Counted from the first letter of the stretch, positions 1-8,981 are shown. The stretch is DNA of 55,786 bases from JBCDGZ01 sp038750655 (GCA_038750655.1 JBCDGZ010000032.1:1-55786); one strand, 5' to 3'. A program made the numbers and translations. Notes: generated from the sequence alone by a model not told the origin.

Positions 1-167
1 ATTTAAACTGGATTTTTAAATGCAGTCGTTCATATATGTTTTCTTACTGAGAAATAACAAAAATCGACATGAAACGTAAATATAACACAAATTGTTGTTA
101 CTTGCAAGTAAGGAATAAAAAGCGGTTCTTGGTGAAGTCTGATTAAGAACGTATTTTTAGGCTTATC

Positions 168-2141
168 TTGAATGATAGCCTTTTTATGACAAAGCGAAAA
201 AACAAAAAACCTGTTGATAAGGCGAAAGCCTCCAAGTCTAAAACCGCTGCTAGAAGTAAAAATGCGGGAAAAAGAAGAAGTACTCAGGCTAAACCTTGGT
301 TGTTGGCTTTGATCGTTGCCGCTTTGGGTTTTGTACTATACAGCAATACCTTTAGTCACGAATATACCCTTGATGATTCCTCGGTGCTGCAGGACAACTG
401 GGTGACGCAGCAGGGCGTAGCCGCCATACCGACCATTCTTACCACTCATTATCGTCATGGTTATTGGAATGCATCGGGTACGCTTTATCGGCCCATTCCT
501 CTCATTGCCTTTGCGCTGCAATGGCAGATTGCTCCCGACAGTTCCGGCTTCTATCATTTTGTCAACGTACTGGCCTACGCTGCCTTAGGCTATTTGTTGT
601 TTCTTTTCCTTGCTCGACTATTCAAGGGGCGCGATTTGCGTATTCCCTTTATCGCTGCCGCCTTGTTTATGGCCCATCCGGTGCATTTTGAGGTCGTCGC
701 CAATATCAAGAGTTTGGACGAAATCCTAGCTTTTTTGTTCAGTCTGCTGAGCTTGAATATGCTGTGGAATTATTTGGAGAGCAAAAAAATCCTCCATCTA
801 GGGCTCTCCATCGGTCTTTATTTTCTGGCCCTACTATCCAAAGAAAGCGTTGTCACCTTCGTCGCCGTTATTCCACTATTGCTGTGGTTTTTCACCAAAC
901 AAGACCGTAACCAAATCGCGCGGACCAGTGCGCTCTATCTGCTTCCCGTCGCCCTGATCTTCCTCATCCGCATCGCCATACTCGGCAGTGCCGGCGCCGG
1001 GACGGGCTCCGCCTCCCCCTTGGACAATCTGCTGACCGCCGCTCCAGATTTCCTCAGCCAAAAGGCGACGGCCTTTGTCCTACTAGGCAAGTACCTCTGG
1101 GCGATGATCTTTCCGCATCCGCTGGGTTCTGATTTTGGATATTCGCAGGTGCCCATCACCACCTGGGGCGATTGGAAGGCCCTGTTGTCGCTGCTCCTTC
1201 ATGTAGGGCTGGCCGGCTTTGCCCTCTATCGTTTTAAGAGTAAGGACTTGCTTTCCTTCGCCATATTATTCTACATCATCACCTTCTCCCTGTTCAGCAA
1301 TTTGGTTACTACCATCGGTTCTTCCTACGGCGAGCGATTCCTGTTTATTCCCAGCCTGGGCTTCACCCTGGCGATGGCCATCCTACTGGTGCGATACCTT
1401 GGGGGCGGAAAAGTATTGAAAGACGGCGCTAAGCCCGCAGATTTTTTCAAGCAGGGTGGTCTGGCTATCGGACTGGCAGCCATCATCATCGGGTTGTATG
1501 GCTTTAGAACCATGACCCGTAATCCGGACTGGAAGAACAGCTTTACGCTTTATGAAGCAGACGTTAAAGTGGCCCCTAATAGTGCCAAGCTCCGCTACCA
1601 CTATGGCCTGGAATTATCTAAAAAATCTTCTAGCGAAGCCGACCCCGCCAAGAAAAATCAGTTGGCGAATTTGGCCTTAGATCAGTTCAATTCTGCCATT
1701 ACGCTTTACCCCAAGTACCATGATGCCTACGCACAGGGAGGATTGGTATACTATCGTTTGGGGCAAAAAGAAAAAGCGATGCAGCAGTATGAAGAGTCGC
1801 TGAAATACAAGCCCAATAACGATAAGGTGTACAGCAATATGGGCATCATTTACTTCGAGCAACAGAATTTTGAGAAAGCCAAAGAGGTCTACGAAAAAGC
1901 GGTCGAAATCAATCCGCGCTTTGTGGATGCCCGTCGCAATTTAGGCAGCGTTTATGCCATGACTAAACAATTTGACAAGGCCATTGAGCAATTCAAAGCG
2001 GGGTTGAATTACGCCAATGACTCCCAAAAGGCCATCCTACATTTCTATCTGGGTAGTTCCTACCGCGATAGCGGCGATCAGAATAATGCTCAGATTCATC
2101 TCAATGAAGCCTACCGACTCAATCCTCAATTAAGGCAATAA
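168..2141 (+). CDS. TMTC-like membrane protein with C-terminal TPRs
   Basis: A 657-residue protein with a Lys/Arg-rich cytosolic N-terminus (about residues 8-42), many hydrophobic helices (about 43-450), and a C-terminal tetratricopeptide array (about 470-655, with typical helices such as YYRLGQKEKAMQQYEESL). The first extracytoplasmic loop has an Asp-Asp pair (D69-D70, YTLDDSS), as expected of GT-C fold glycosyltransferases. The overall build matches eukaryotic TMTC O-mannosyltransferases and their bacterial relatives. By analogy it may transfer a lipid-linked sugar to protein, but the substrate cannot be read from sequence. The start could also be the ATG at 186, just before the basic stretch. 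It stands alone, facing the ybbR operon tail to tail. Confidence 0.8.
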   Translation: MNDSLFMTKRKNKKPVDKAKASKSKTAARSKNAGKRRSTQAKPWLLALIVAALGFVLYSNTFSHEYTLDDSSVLQDNWVTQQGVAAIPTILTTHYRHGYWNASGTLYRPIPLIAFALQWQIAPDSSGFYHFVNVLAYAALGYLLFLFLARLFKGRDLRIPFIAAALFMAHPVHFEVVANIKSLDEILAFLFSLLSLNMLWNYLESKKILHLGLSIGLYFLALLSKESVVTFVAVIPLLLWFFTKQDRNQIARTSALYLLPVALIFLIRIAILGSAGAGTGSASPLDNLLTAAPDFLSQKATAFVLLGKYLWAMIFPHPLGSDFGYSQVPITTWGDWKALLSLLLHVGLAGFALYRFKSKDLLSFAILFYIITFSLFSNLVTTIGSSYGERFLFIPSLGFTLAMAILLVRYLGGGKVLKDGAKPADFFKQGGLAIGLAAIIIGLYGFRTMTRNPDWKNSFTLYEADVKVAPNSAKLRYHYGLELSKKSSSEADPAKKNQLANLALDQFNSAITLYPKYHDAYAQGGLVYYRLGQKEKAMQQYEESLKYKPNNDKVYSNMGIIYFEQQNFEKAKEVYEKAVEINPRFVDARRNLGSVYAMTKQFDKAIEQFKAGLNYANDSQKAILHFYLGSSYRDSGDQNNAQIHLNEAYRLNPQLRQ

Positions 2142-2441
2142 GTATTAGATCGGCTGTAAAAGCTGGGTTAATATCAGGAGCTTGGACGAATGATTATAAA
2201 TTGTAATTATTTGTTAATGAGTCGTTTATGTAGGAAATACTTGCTGTATTTGGATTGTTTTTTCAGGAAAGATTCAAAAATTGTCAACGTAAAGATGAAT
2301 TGACCATTTTATCTTTAATCTATGTTGGAAGTTTTAGTCTAGAGACTAAATCGATTCGAGCGCTAAACTAAGCAAAGGTATGTAATTTTACATAGTTATT
2401 TCAAACGGGCCGAAAGCTGATATAGGGTTTTCGGCCCGGTT
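2142..2441. other. Convergent intergenic region with palindromes
   Basis: This 300-base gap between the TPR gene and ybbR holds no convincing ORF. It contains a short perfect palindrome at 2333-2350 (7-bp arms TTTAGTC/GACTAAA, 4-base loop) with no T-run. The strong hairpin at 2406-2438 is listed separately. Confidence 0.6.
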
Positions 2442-2443
2442 TT
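2406..2443. terminator. Likely bidirectional terminator for TPR gene and ybbR operon
   Basis: The arms CGGGCCGAAA (2406-2415) and TTTCGGCCCG (2429-2438) form a perfect 10-bp stem with a 13-base loop. A TTTT run follows on the plus strand and AAA precedes on the left. It lies four bases beyond the ybbR stop codon, between two convergent genes. Confidence 0.75.
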
Positions 2444-3431
2444 ATTGGGTGCTCAGTGTGGTGCTATCAACAGTTATCTCCTTCCTTTTGACGAAGAAAA
2501 ATTCCACTGCTTTTGGAGAAAAATTGACTTGCCGAACAAACTCAGGTTGCTGGATTAAGTTCAGTGGGACGGTGTTGTTTTGTGCATTGAGAGGGATACC
2601 TTGGAGGTCTGCTTCCAGGGTAAAAAGCTTGCTTTTGAGGCTTTTATATTGACTCAGTCCAACGATGCAATTCAGCTTGATTTTATCGGGGAAAATCCTG
2701 AGGCTGTCCGGGGCATTTTTGATGGTAATGGGGACGAATAAGGAAGCCTGGGTAAATTGTTCGACCTCGATTTGGGCCTCAGTAGCAGTGGGCTTGATGC
2801 GAAGGGCGCTGCCTACCTTTGGCATCACCAGCTCTACAACTTCCCTTGTACTGCTTTTGAGGTCGGTGAGGATCAGCGGGACGGTAGGCCAAAAGTCGAT
2901 GGTGTCGATGATGGTCTGTGGTCCGGTGATGCTGATACTGTCGGGGTTGAGGACGATAGCTTGCCGGGCTTGAAAATCAGCTGCAAAGCTCAGCTCTTGA
3001 TTTAGCCGTACCGGTACTTTCCGGCTCAGTTCATCTTCTAGGGCGATGGTGATGTAATCGATGTCGAGTTCGATGACTTCGACGCTGGCGACGCCTCCTC
3101 GGATGCGGTCTTTGAGCTGGGAGGAGCTGATGGTCTGGCTACTTTGGTTATCGAGCTGGAAGTTGATGATAGAATGAGTGCCGCTAAAATAGTAGGAGAG
3201 GAGGTCCCAGCCACGGCCGTAGAGCTGCGAGTTGATTTTGCTGGGAGGCAGGGAGGCGAAGGTTTTGCCCTCGGGCAATTCGTATTGAATCTCGCATTGG
3301 TGCATAGCATTGAAGGATTGCGAGAGTTTGACCAGCAGCCAAAAGATTAGAGCTATACTGATGCAGATGATCAGTATAGCTCTATCCGATTTGAAGAAAG
3401 TCGTTGTATCAGCTCTTTTTGTCGTTGTCAT
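2442..3431 (-). CDS. YbbR-like domain membrane protein (CdaR-like)
   Basis: A 329-residue protein with one N-terminal membrane helix (about residues 18-37, AILIICISIALIFWLLVKLS) and an extracytoplasmic part built of YbbR-type beta domains. The segments VPVRLNQELSFAADFQ, VLNPDSISITGP and VPITIKNAPDSLRIFPDKIKL are typical. In Firmicutes the relative CdaR regulates a diadenylate cyclase; in Bacteroidota the role is less clear, and no cyclase gene lies in this window. Its start overlaps the end of yajC by 23 bases, so the two are probably translationally coupled. DUF1573-yajC-ybbR is a recurrent gene order in Bacteroidota. Confidence 0.85.
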   Translation of the reverse strand: MTTTKRADTTTFFKSDRAILIICISIALIFWLLVKLSQSFNAMHQCEIQYELPEGKTFASLPPSKINSQLYGRGWDLLSYYFSGTHSIINFQLDNQSSQTISSSQLKDRIRGGVASVEVIELDIDYITIALEDELSRKVPVRLNQELSFAADFQARQAIVLNPDSISITGPQTIIDTIDFWPTVPLILTDLKSSTREVVELVMPKVGSALRIKPTATEAQIEVEQFTQASLFVPITIKNAPDSLRIFPDKIKLNCIVGLSQYKSLKSKLFTLEADLQGIPLNAQNNTVPLNLIQQPEFVRQVNFSPKAVEFFFVKRKEITVDSTTLSTQ

Positions 3432-3750
3432 CGTCTTTTTTAAGAAAAGATTCCGTCATATCCTTGGAGATGGCGCTGCGTAGAACCCGAATGTAGGTCT
3501 TAGATTCCACCAAAAGAACAATTTCCTGTTCTTCAATTTTATTGATTTGGCCAATAATGCCGCTGGCAGTGACCACCTTATCTCCTTTTTCTAAATCATC
3601 TTGAAAAGTATTTTGTTCCTTTTGCCGTTTTGATTGTGGACGGATAATAAAAAAGTAAAATACGATAATGATGAGAAAAAAGGGCCACATTCCGGTCATT
3701 ATCTCCGCAAATCCGCCTCCCTGTAGTACGATCAAGTTAATGAGTTGCAT
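3409..3750 (-). CDS. yajC: Preprotein translocase subunit YajC
   Basis: A 113-residue protein of usual YajC size. It has one membrane helix (about residues 20-40, MWPFFLIIIVFYFFIIRPQS) followed by the family hallmark RPQSKRQKE and a small soluble domain (GDKVVTASGIIGQINKIEEQEIVL). YajC associates with SecDF and the SecYEG translocon as an accessory of protein export. It is the middle gene of the DUF1573-yajC-ybbR operon, 35 bases after DUF1573 and overlapping ybbR. Confidence 0.95.
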   Translation of the reverse strand: MQLINLIVLQGGGFAEIMTGMWPFFLIIIVFYFFIIRPQSKRQKEQNTFQDDLEKGDKVVTASGIIGQINKIEEQEIVLLVESKTYIRVLRSAISKDMTESFLKKDDDNDKKS

Positions 3751-3785
3751 TGGTTTTGTTTTTGTCGCGATGAATGAATGATGAG

Positions 3786-4316
3786 CTATTTCTCTGTACT
3801 GGCCTGCTCTTCGGCACCTTCGGCGGCCTCAACACGACCTTCGATATAGAGTACAGTGGTTGTAGGGTAAGTATTGGCTTTGATGGTCACGGGCTTCTTT
3901 TGGTCGCCGCGTTTTCCTTTGGTATTGAAGCGCACGCTGATGACGCCGCCTTGTCCCGGTTCGATGGGTTCTTTAGGCCATTCTGGCACGGTGCAGCCGC
4001 AGGTCGAGCGGGCATCGTTGATGATCAGAGGAACTTTGCCCTCGTTGGTAAATTTGAAGGTATGCTCAATAATATCATTTTCCTTAGCTTGGCCAAAATC
4101 GAAGTTGATTTCTTCAAAAATCAGCTTGGCTACATTTACCGTATCGGTAACCTCTTCGGCAGAAACAGGATTACGAATAATATCAGAATTGCTGATTTTA
4201 CCCTGGTCTTTGATCTCCTGGACCGATTTTTCACTAGCATCCTCACTGTTGGTGGTCGTGCAGGCGATCAGGTTTATGCTGAAGACAAAGAGCAGGAAGC
4301 GCGTCATTTTTCTCAT
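3786..4316 (-). CDS. DUF1573 lipoprotein
   Basis: A 176-residue predicted lipoprotein. The signal peptide ends in the lipobox LIAC (Cys19), followed by an acidic linker. An Ig/ASPM-like DUF1573 domain occupies about residues 68-160, with the diagnostic DFGQAKENDIIEHTFKF and the Cys-Gly-Cys-Thr motif (STCGCTVPEW). The domain is very common in Bacteroidota and its biochemical role is not established. It heads the operon that continues into yajC and ybbR. A TACATTTG -7 element sits about 32 bases upstream. Confidence 0.88.
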   Translation of the reverse strand: MRKMTRFLLFVFSINLIACTTTNSEDASEKSVQEIKDQGKISNSDIIRNPVSAEEVTDTVNVAKLIFEEINFDFGQAKENDIIEHTFKFTNEGKVPLIINDARSTCGCTVPEWPKEPIEPGQGGVISVRFNTKGKRGDQKKPVTIKANTYPTTTVLYIEGRVEAAEGAEEQASTEK

Positions 4317-4347
4317 AATACGATCAGTTTATTAATAGTTCAGGCTG

Positions 4348-4355
4348 CAAATGTA
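4348..4355 (-). promoter_or_regulatory. -7 element of the DUF1573-yajC-ybbR operon
   Basis: Reads TACATTTG on the minus strand, matching the Bacteroidota -7 consensus TAnnTTTG, 32 bases before the DUF1573 start codon. No good TTG lies at the expected -33 distance, so only half the promoter is supported. Confidence 0.5.
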
Positions 4356-4377
4356 GGACTTTTTGAGTGAATATAAT

Positions 4378-4385
4378 TAGTTTTG
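4378..4385 (+). promoter_or_regulatory. -7 element of the GH15 gene
   Basis: Reads TAGTTTTG (TAnnTTTG), 21 bases before the ATG at 4407. It overlaps the alternative ATG at 4383, which argues for the downstream start. No -33 TTG at the right distance was found. Confidence 0.45.
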
Positions 4386-4406
4386 GGGCCACACAAAATT
4401 ATCAAG

Positions 4407-6203
4407 ATGTCCAATCATAATCAGCCGCATAAATACGACTACGGTATCATAGGCAATTGTGCATACTTAGCCCTAATTGATAAACAAGCCAATATGGGCT
4501 GGCTTTGTTGGCCCCGGTTCGACAGCAGCTTCATTTTTGGTGGGCTGTTGGACGAAAAAAAAGGCGGCTCCTTCCGCATCTGCCCCGAATGGGATACTTT
4601 TCAAAGCCATCAAGCCTATCATTTCAACACTAACGTTTTAGAAACGACTTTTGATTGCGACGATGGTCGATTTAAAGTTGTCGACTTTGCCCCTCGATTT
4701 CGGCAGTACGAGCGCTTTTTTAAGCCCCTGATGCTGATTCGCAAGATTGTACCCTTGGAAGGCACCCCTCGCATTCGAGTGACCTGCGACCCCGTTGGGC
4801 GCTACGGAGAGTTTCGTCCCCAGCAGGAACTGGGCAGCAGCCATATTCGCTATAATGGCCTCGACTCTAATGTACGGCTGACGACCGACGTGTCTCTGAA
4901 TTTCATCCAAAACGAACAGGCCTTCGTCCTCAACCAACCCCATTACCTAGTCCTCACCTGGGGCAATCCCCTGGAGGCCCCCCTGCAAAGCACGGCCGAA
5001 GCCTTCCTCGACAGTACCATTGCTTATTGGCACACCTGGGTAAAGAATACCTCCACCGAGCAATTCCATCAGGACATCGTTATTCGCTCCGCCCTCACCC
5101 TCAAACTACATCAATTTCAAGATACCGGAGCCATCATCGCCGCTGCGACCACCAGCTTACCCGAATTTCCCGGCAGCACGCGCAACTGGGACTACCGCTT
5201 TTGCTGGCTGCGCGACGCTCACTATACCATCAAGGCCCTCAATGATCTAAGTCACTTTGGGATATTAGAAGACTATGGCCATTTCATCCAAAATATCGTC
5301 ATGAATGAAGACCAGCGCTACCATCCGCTGTATCCCATCGCTATGGATCGGGAGCCTGTTGAGCGCATCCTTCCGCTTAGTGGCTACCAGGAGGAGCAGC
5401 CGGTTCGCATTGGCAACCAAGCCTACGAGCACATTCAAAACGATGTCTATGGTCAAGTTTTGGTGACCTTGTTGCCCCTTTTTACCGATCATCGCCTATA
5501 TCGTGACGAGACCAATTCCTCGCTGCTACAAATCAGTATGCATTGTTTAAAGATGATTGAAGAGACAATGGAGGAGCCGGATAACGGCCTTTGGGAGTTC
5601 AGAGGAACGACACAAAAACATTGCTACACCTTCTTGTTTCACTGGGCGGGAAGCCACGCTGCTCGGAAAATGGCTGTGGCGCAGGGAGATGAGAAGATGA
5701 AGGCAATGGCCGATCGTTTGATCAAAGCTTCTTCCGAGCAAATTGAAGCTTGCTACGATGAAGAGCGCGGCGTTTATACCCAGGCTATTGGCAGCGCCAA
5801 CTTGGATGCCAGCCTCTTACAACTCATCAATATGGGGTACCTTGATCCTGAGAGTGCAAAAGCCAAGAAGCACCTTCAAGTCCTGGAAGAGGAGCTACGC
5901 ACCGATACTGGGCTTTTTTACCGCTACAAACATGTTGATGATTTTGGGGAGCCAGAATCGACCTTCTTAATATGTGCCTTTTGGTATGTAGAGGCTCTAG
6001 CCCGTATGGGACGCTTGGACGAAGCCGTACAAATCTTCGAGCGACTGATTAGCCACGCCAATCATTTGGGCCTGTTGAGTGAGGATGTACACGAAAAAAG
6101 TGGAAGTCAGTGGGGCAATTTTCCGCAGACTTACAGCCATGTTGGTTTGGTTAATGCCGCCTTTGCCATTTCCAGAAAACTGGATAAGCCGGTATTTATG
6201 TAA
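4407..6203 (+). CDS. Glycoside hydrolase family 15 protein (glucoamylase/trehalase-like)
   Basis: A 598-residue protein. The N-terminal beta-sandwich opens with the characteristic YGIIGNCAYLALID and GWLCWPRFDSS. The (alpha/alpha)6 catalytic barrel carries NWDYRFCWLRDAHYTIKAL and GLWEFRG (putative general acid Glu). A late acidic motif LLSEDVHEKSG is followed by GNFPQTYSHVGLVNAA. Family 15 enzymes hydrolyse alpha-glucosidic bonds; this bacterial subgroup includes trehalases and glucoamylases, and the exact substrate is not decided here. There is no signal peptide, so it is likely cytoplasmic. The ATG at 4407 is preferred to 4383. Shikimate kinase follows after 16 bases. Confidence 0.92.
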   Translation: MSNHNQPHKYDYGIIGNCAYLALIDKQANMGWLCWPRFDSSFIFGGLLDEKKGGSFRICPEWDTFQSHQAYHFNTNVLETTFDCDDGRFKVVDFAPRFRQYERFFKPLMLIRKIVPLEGTPRIRVTCDPVGRYGEFRPQQELGSSHIRYNGLDSNVRLTTDVSLNFIQNEQAFVLNQPHYLVLTWGNPLEAPLQSTAEAFLDSTIAYWHTWVKNTSTEQFHQDIVIRSALTLKLHQFQDTGAIIAAATTSLPEFPGSTRNWDYRFCWLRDAHYTIKALNDLSHFGILEDYGHFIQNIVMNEDQRYHPLYPIAMDREPVERILPLSGYQEEQPVRIGNQAYEHIQNDVYGQVLVTLLPLFTDHRLYRDETNSSLLQISMHCLKMIEETMEEPDNGLWEFRGTTQKHCYTFLFHWAGSHAARKMAVAQGDEKMKAMADRLIKASSEQIEACYDEERGVYTQAIGSANLDASLLQLINMGYLDPESAKAKKHLQVLEEELRTDTGLFYRYKHVDDFGEPESTFLICAFWYVEALARMGRLDEAVQIFERLISHANHLGLLSEDVHEKSGSQWGNFPQTYSHVGLVNAAFAISRKLDKPVFM

Positions 6204-6219
6204 ATCGTACAGCTCGCTT

Positions 6220-6729
6220 ATGAACATTTATTTGCTTGGATTTATGGGGAGCGGTAAGAGCTTTACGGGCCGCCAGCTGGCAGAATTGATGGGCTATGCT
6301 TTCTATGATTTGGATGAGCAGATCGAAGAGGCGGCGGGCTGTAGCATCTCTGAGTTGTTCGCCCGCCAGGGTGAAGCCGCCTTTCGAGCACTAGAACGCC
6401 AACAGCTCCACCGAACCGCTGATTACCAAAATGCCGTGATCGCCACTGGCGGCGGCACCCCCTGCTTCTACGACAACATTGATTGGATCAACCGGCAAGG
6501 ATGGAGCATTTACCTCAAAGCCAGCCCCGCACTCTTAGCCCAGCGTTTAATGGCAGAAACTGCCCAGCGCCCTCTTTTGGCCGATTTAAACAAAAATAAA
6601 CTCCACTCGTTTATTGAAGACAAACTTAAGGCCCGCCAGCATTTCTACCAACAAGCCCGTACGATCTATACGCAAAAAAACCAAAATGCCCCAATTGCCC
6701 CCATTCTTCTTCAGTTGATCCTAGCTTAA
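6220..6729 (+). CDS. aroK: Shikimate kinase
   Basis: A 169-residue protein of normal family length. It has the P-loop GFMGSGKS at the N-terminus, the shikimate-binding DLDEQIEE, the RQGEAAFRALE motif, the ATGGGTPC motif and the LID region QRPLL. It phosphorylates shikimate with ATP in chorismate and aromatic amino acid synthesis, in the cytoplasm. The ATG at 6220 is chosen because it gives MNIYLLGFMGSGKS, the canonical start; an upstream in-frame extension would run far into the GH15 gene. It probably shares a transcript with GH15. Confidence 0.95.
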   Translation: MNIYLLGFMGSGKSFTGRQLAELMGYAFYDLDEQIEEAAGCSISELFARQGEAAFRALERQQLHRTADYQNAVIATGGGTPCFYDNIDWINRQGWSIYLKASPALLAQRLMAETAQRPLLADLNKNKLHSFIEDKLKARQHFYQQARTIYTQKNQNAPIAPILLQLILA

Positions 6730-6794
6730 TGCATCCCATCGACAATACGCTGCATCAATATTCCTAGTTTTTTTCGTTCTGCCGCCAACTTGCA

Positions 6795-6830
6795 TTTTGT
6801 TTAACAAAGATTAAAAATAGTTAAACAAAA
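6795..6830. promoter_or_regulatory. Perfect 11-bp inverted repeat upstream of fasciclin gene
   Basis: The arms TTTTGTTTAAC (6795-6805) and GTTAAACAAAA (6820-6830) are exact reverse complements with a 14-base spacer. They lie about 64-99 bases before the fasciclin lipoprotein start. The AT-rich arms and two-turn geometry suggest a dimeric regulator site; the regulator is unknown. Confidence 0.5.
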
Positions 6831-6893
6831 CGATTTTCCTTGGCGTTATGGAAGCATCTATTTTCACTAATTAATTAAACCAAAATCATTTTA

Positions 6894-7823
6894 ATGATGA
6901 AAAACTTGAGTATCCTATTTAGGGCAATTGTATTGTTCAGCCTAGTAACTTTTGTTAGTGCCTGTAGCAATGATGATGACAATGATGAGCCACAAACCCT
7001 GACAGAGCTTGCAGCTGCCACCCCTGAACTGTCCACATTAGTAGATGCTTTGACCCGTACGGGACTAGACGCTACGTTGAATGGCGCCGGACCATTTACC
7101 GTATTTGCTCCTACCAACCAAGCATTCCAAGACTTAGGAGTCAACTTGGACGACCTTACTGATGCTGAACTGACTGACATCCTTCTGTACCATGTATTTG
7201 TCGGCCAGGCACTTGCTTCTACTGCCATTGCCGAGGGACAGACTTACCTCCAAACAGCCAGCGAATCTGGTCCTGGCAACGAGAGAGTTTCTGCTTTAGT
7301 CGAAAGAGCAGGTTCTGCCGTAACCATCAACGGTGACATCAATGTAACTTCTGCTGACAATGTTGGAACCAATGGTGTTGTACACATTATCAGTAAGGTC
7401 ATGCAGCCCCTGGACGTCGTTGGACACGCAATTGCCAATTCAGAGTTCACCAGCTTGGTAGGCGCACTGGGCGACGCAAGCGGAGACTTGGTTAATACCT
7501 TACAGACAACTGGTCCTTTCACCGTATTTGCGCCTGTAAATTCTGCCTTTACGGAAATCGAAGATGTTGTGATGACGCTTTCCGCAGATGCATTGAGAGA
7601 TATATTGCTTTACCACGTAGCTAATGGCAATGTAGTTTCTGGTGACTTGAGTAATAATTTTACAGTGACTACATTGAGCAATGATCAGACTTTCACTATT
7701 AACATCAGCGGTAATGATGTCACCATCACTGATGGCGAAGGCAACACAGCTAGCATTGTTCTCACTGATGTACAAGCTACTAATGGTGTTATTCACGTAT
7801 TGAATAAGGTCATTCTCCCATAG
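6894..7823 (+). CDS. Lipoprotein with two fasciclin (FAS1) domains
   Basis: A 309-residue predicted lipoprotein. The signal peptide ends with the lipobox VSAC (Cys24), followed by an Asp-rich linker SNDDDNDE. Two FAS1 domains follow (about residues 36-175 and 178-308). Each shows the H1 motif (GPFTVFAPTNQAFQDL and GPFTVFAPVNSAFTEI), a LLYHV segment and the H2 region ending NGVVHIISKVM or NGVIHVLNKVI. FAS1 domains mediate adhesion at the cell surface. The second ATG (6897) is an equally possible start. It appears monocistronic, with a perfect inverted repeat upstream and terminators downstream. Confidence 0.92.
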   Translation: MMKNLSILFRAIVLFSLVTFVSACSNDDDNDEPQTLTELAAATPELSTLVDALTRTGLDATLNGAGPFTVFAPTNQAFQDLGVNLDDLTDAELTDILLYHVFVGQALASTAIAEGQTYLQTASESGPGNERVSALVERAGSAVTINGDINVTSADNVGTNGVVHIISKVMQPLDVVGHAIANSEFTSLVGALGDASGDLVNTLQTTGPFTVFAPVNSAFTEIEDVVMTLSADALRDILLYHVANGNVVSGDLSNNFTVTTLSNDQTFTINISGNDVTITDGEGNTASIVLTDVQATNGVIHVLNKVILP

Positions 7824-7851
7824 ATTAGGTCTTTATGACTCTTTAATATTT

Positions 7852-7890
7852 GAGGGGCAATGCCTTTTATGGTAGCGCCCCTCGTTCTTT
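7852..7890 (+). terminator. Terminator of fasciclin gene
   Basis: The arms GAGGGGC (7852-7858) and GCCCCTC (7877-7883) form a 7-bp GC-rich stem, followed by GTTCTTT, just after the fasciclin stop codon. Confidence 0.6.
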
Positions 7891-7913
7891 ATAAGGAACG
7901 TGGATTAGAAAGA

Positions 7914-7951
7914 AAAGCGGTCAATGGCGAATAGTTGCCATTGACCGCTTT
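7914..7951. terminator. Strong bidirectional hairpin terminator between fasciclin and rlpA
   Basis: A perfect 15-bp stem (arms 7914-7928 and 7937-7951, core GCGGTCAATGGC) has an 8-base loop and is flanked by A-rich and T-rich ends. It lies between convergent genes and could terminate transcription from either side. Confidence 0.8.
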
Positions 7952-7976
7952 CTGGTTGAAGTACAAAAATGTTTGT

Positions 7977-8948
7977 TTACTTGTCGTCGTATTCAATCGA
8001 AGACAAATCAACCACAAAACCTTTGATCTTTTTCTTCTTCTTCAGCTGTTTTTTGTAGCTCTCTGCCGTTGTCCGATCGGGGAAGGGGCCGAGAATAATT
8101 TTATAATTGGGTTTATTATCTTTGCCTTTTTCTACACTGATTAGGACATTCTTGAACCACTTTTCTTGTAATTCTGCTACGCGTTTCATTACACTTTCGT
8201 ACTGCGTCAACGATTCGATTTGCACACCAAAACCTTCTCTAGTTGGCCGCAATAGTTGCACCTTATAGAGGTCATATTGCTTGAAATCACGACCTTTTAC
8301 CATACTTTCTTTACTAGCCGCTGGCTTCGCGGGAGCAGGAGCGGGCTTGGCCGGCTGCACCGGCGTAGACTTGACCGGAGTGGCAGTCTTAGCTTTTGGC
8401 GTGGTCGAACTGCTAGGATTGACATTGGTCTTTTTGACGCGTTCTGCGACCGGTGGGGTGCTATTAGCAGGCTTGGCGATTTCCGTGCCGTAGCCGGTGG
8501 GCTTCGGGTCTTCTTTGGGTTGAGTAGGAGCGGGGGCAGCCGCGGCAGGAGCGGGCGTAGGCTCCACTGCTGCCGTTTCCTCTTCCAGGCTCCCTTTACC
8601 AACCACTTCAACCTTCACCTTTGCGGTGCCTTCTTTAACCAGGTCCAGCGCCTCGGCAGCCTTGCGCGACAGGTCGACGATGCGCCCCTTGATGTAAGGC
8701 CCCCGATCGTTGACTTTAACTTTCACTGATTTTTTGTTATCCAGGCGGGTGACCTTGAGGATGGTCCCGAATTCGTGTGTCTTGTGGGCGGCGGTCAAAC
8801 GGTTCTTATTGTAAAGCTGGCCGCTGGCCGTTTTGCGTCCCTGAAAGGAATCATCATAAAAAGAAGCGACCCCATATTCCTCGACCATGACGGAGAATCC
8901 AAGGCTGAGGGTGAGGAGTAGGGCGACTGTAATTTGAATTAATCTCAT
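7977..8948 (-). CDS. rlpA: RlpA-like septal/cell-wall protein with SPOR domain
   Basis: A 323-residue secreted protein. A signal peptide (about residues 1-21) precedes a double-psi beta-barrel RlpA domain (about 24-115) with GVASFYDDSFQGRKTASG, AAHKTHEFGTILKVT and VNDRGPYIKGRIVDLSRKAAE. A long Pro/Ala/Lys/Thr linker (about 120-235) leads to a C-terminal SPOR domain (about 242-318) that would bind denuded peptidoglycan at the septum. RlpA proteins in Proteobacteria are lytic transglycosylases acting on naked glycan; activity here is inferred. It is probably monocistronic, with its own TTG-N20-TAATTTTG promoter. Confidence 0.9.
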   Translation of the reverse strand: MRLIQITVALLLTLSLGFSVMVEEYGVASFYDDSFQGRKTASGQLYNKNRLTAAHKTHEFGTILKVTRLDNKKSVKVKVNDRGPYIKGRIVDLSRKAAEALDLVKEGTAKVKVEVVGKGSLEEETAAVEPTPAPAAAAPAPTQPKEDPKPTGYGTEIAKPANSTPPVAERVKKTNVNPSSSTTPKAKTATPVKSTPVQPAKPAPAPAKPAASKESMVKGRDFKQYDLYKVQLLRPTREGFGVQIESLTQYESVMKRVAELQEKWFKNVLISVEKGKDNKPNYKIILGPFPDRTTAESYKKQLKKKKKIKGFVVDLSSIEYDDK

Positions 8949-8981
8949 AATATTGGCTTTAGTAGTGAATCATAATTATCT

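Noticed and set aside
3774..4370. 198-codon plus-strand ORF opposite DUF1573
   Set aside because: The minus-strand lipoprotein has a clear lipobox and domain; the plus translation has none.
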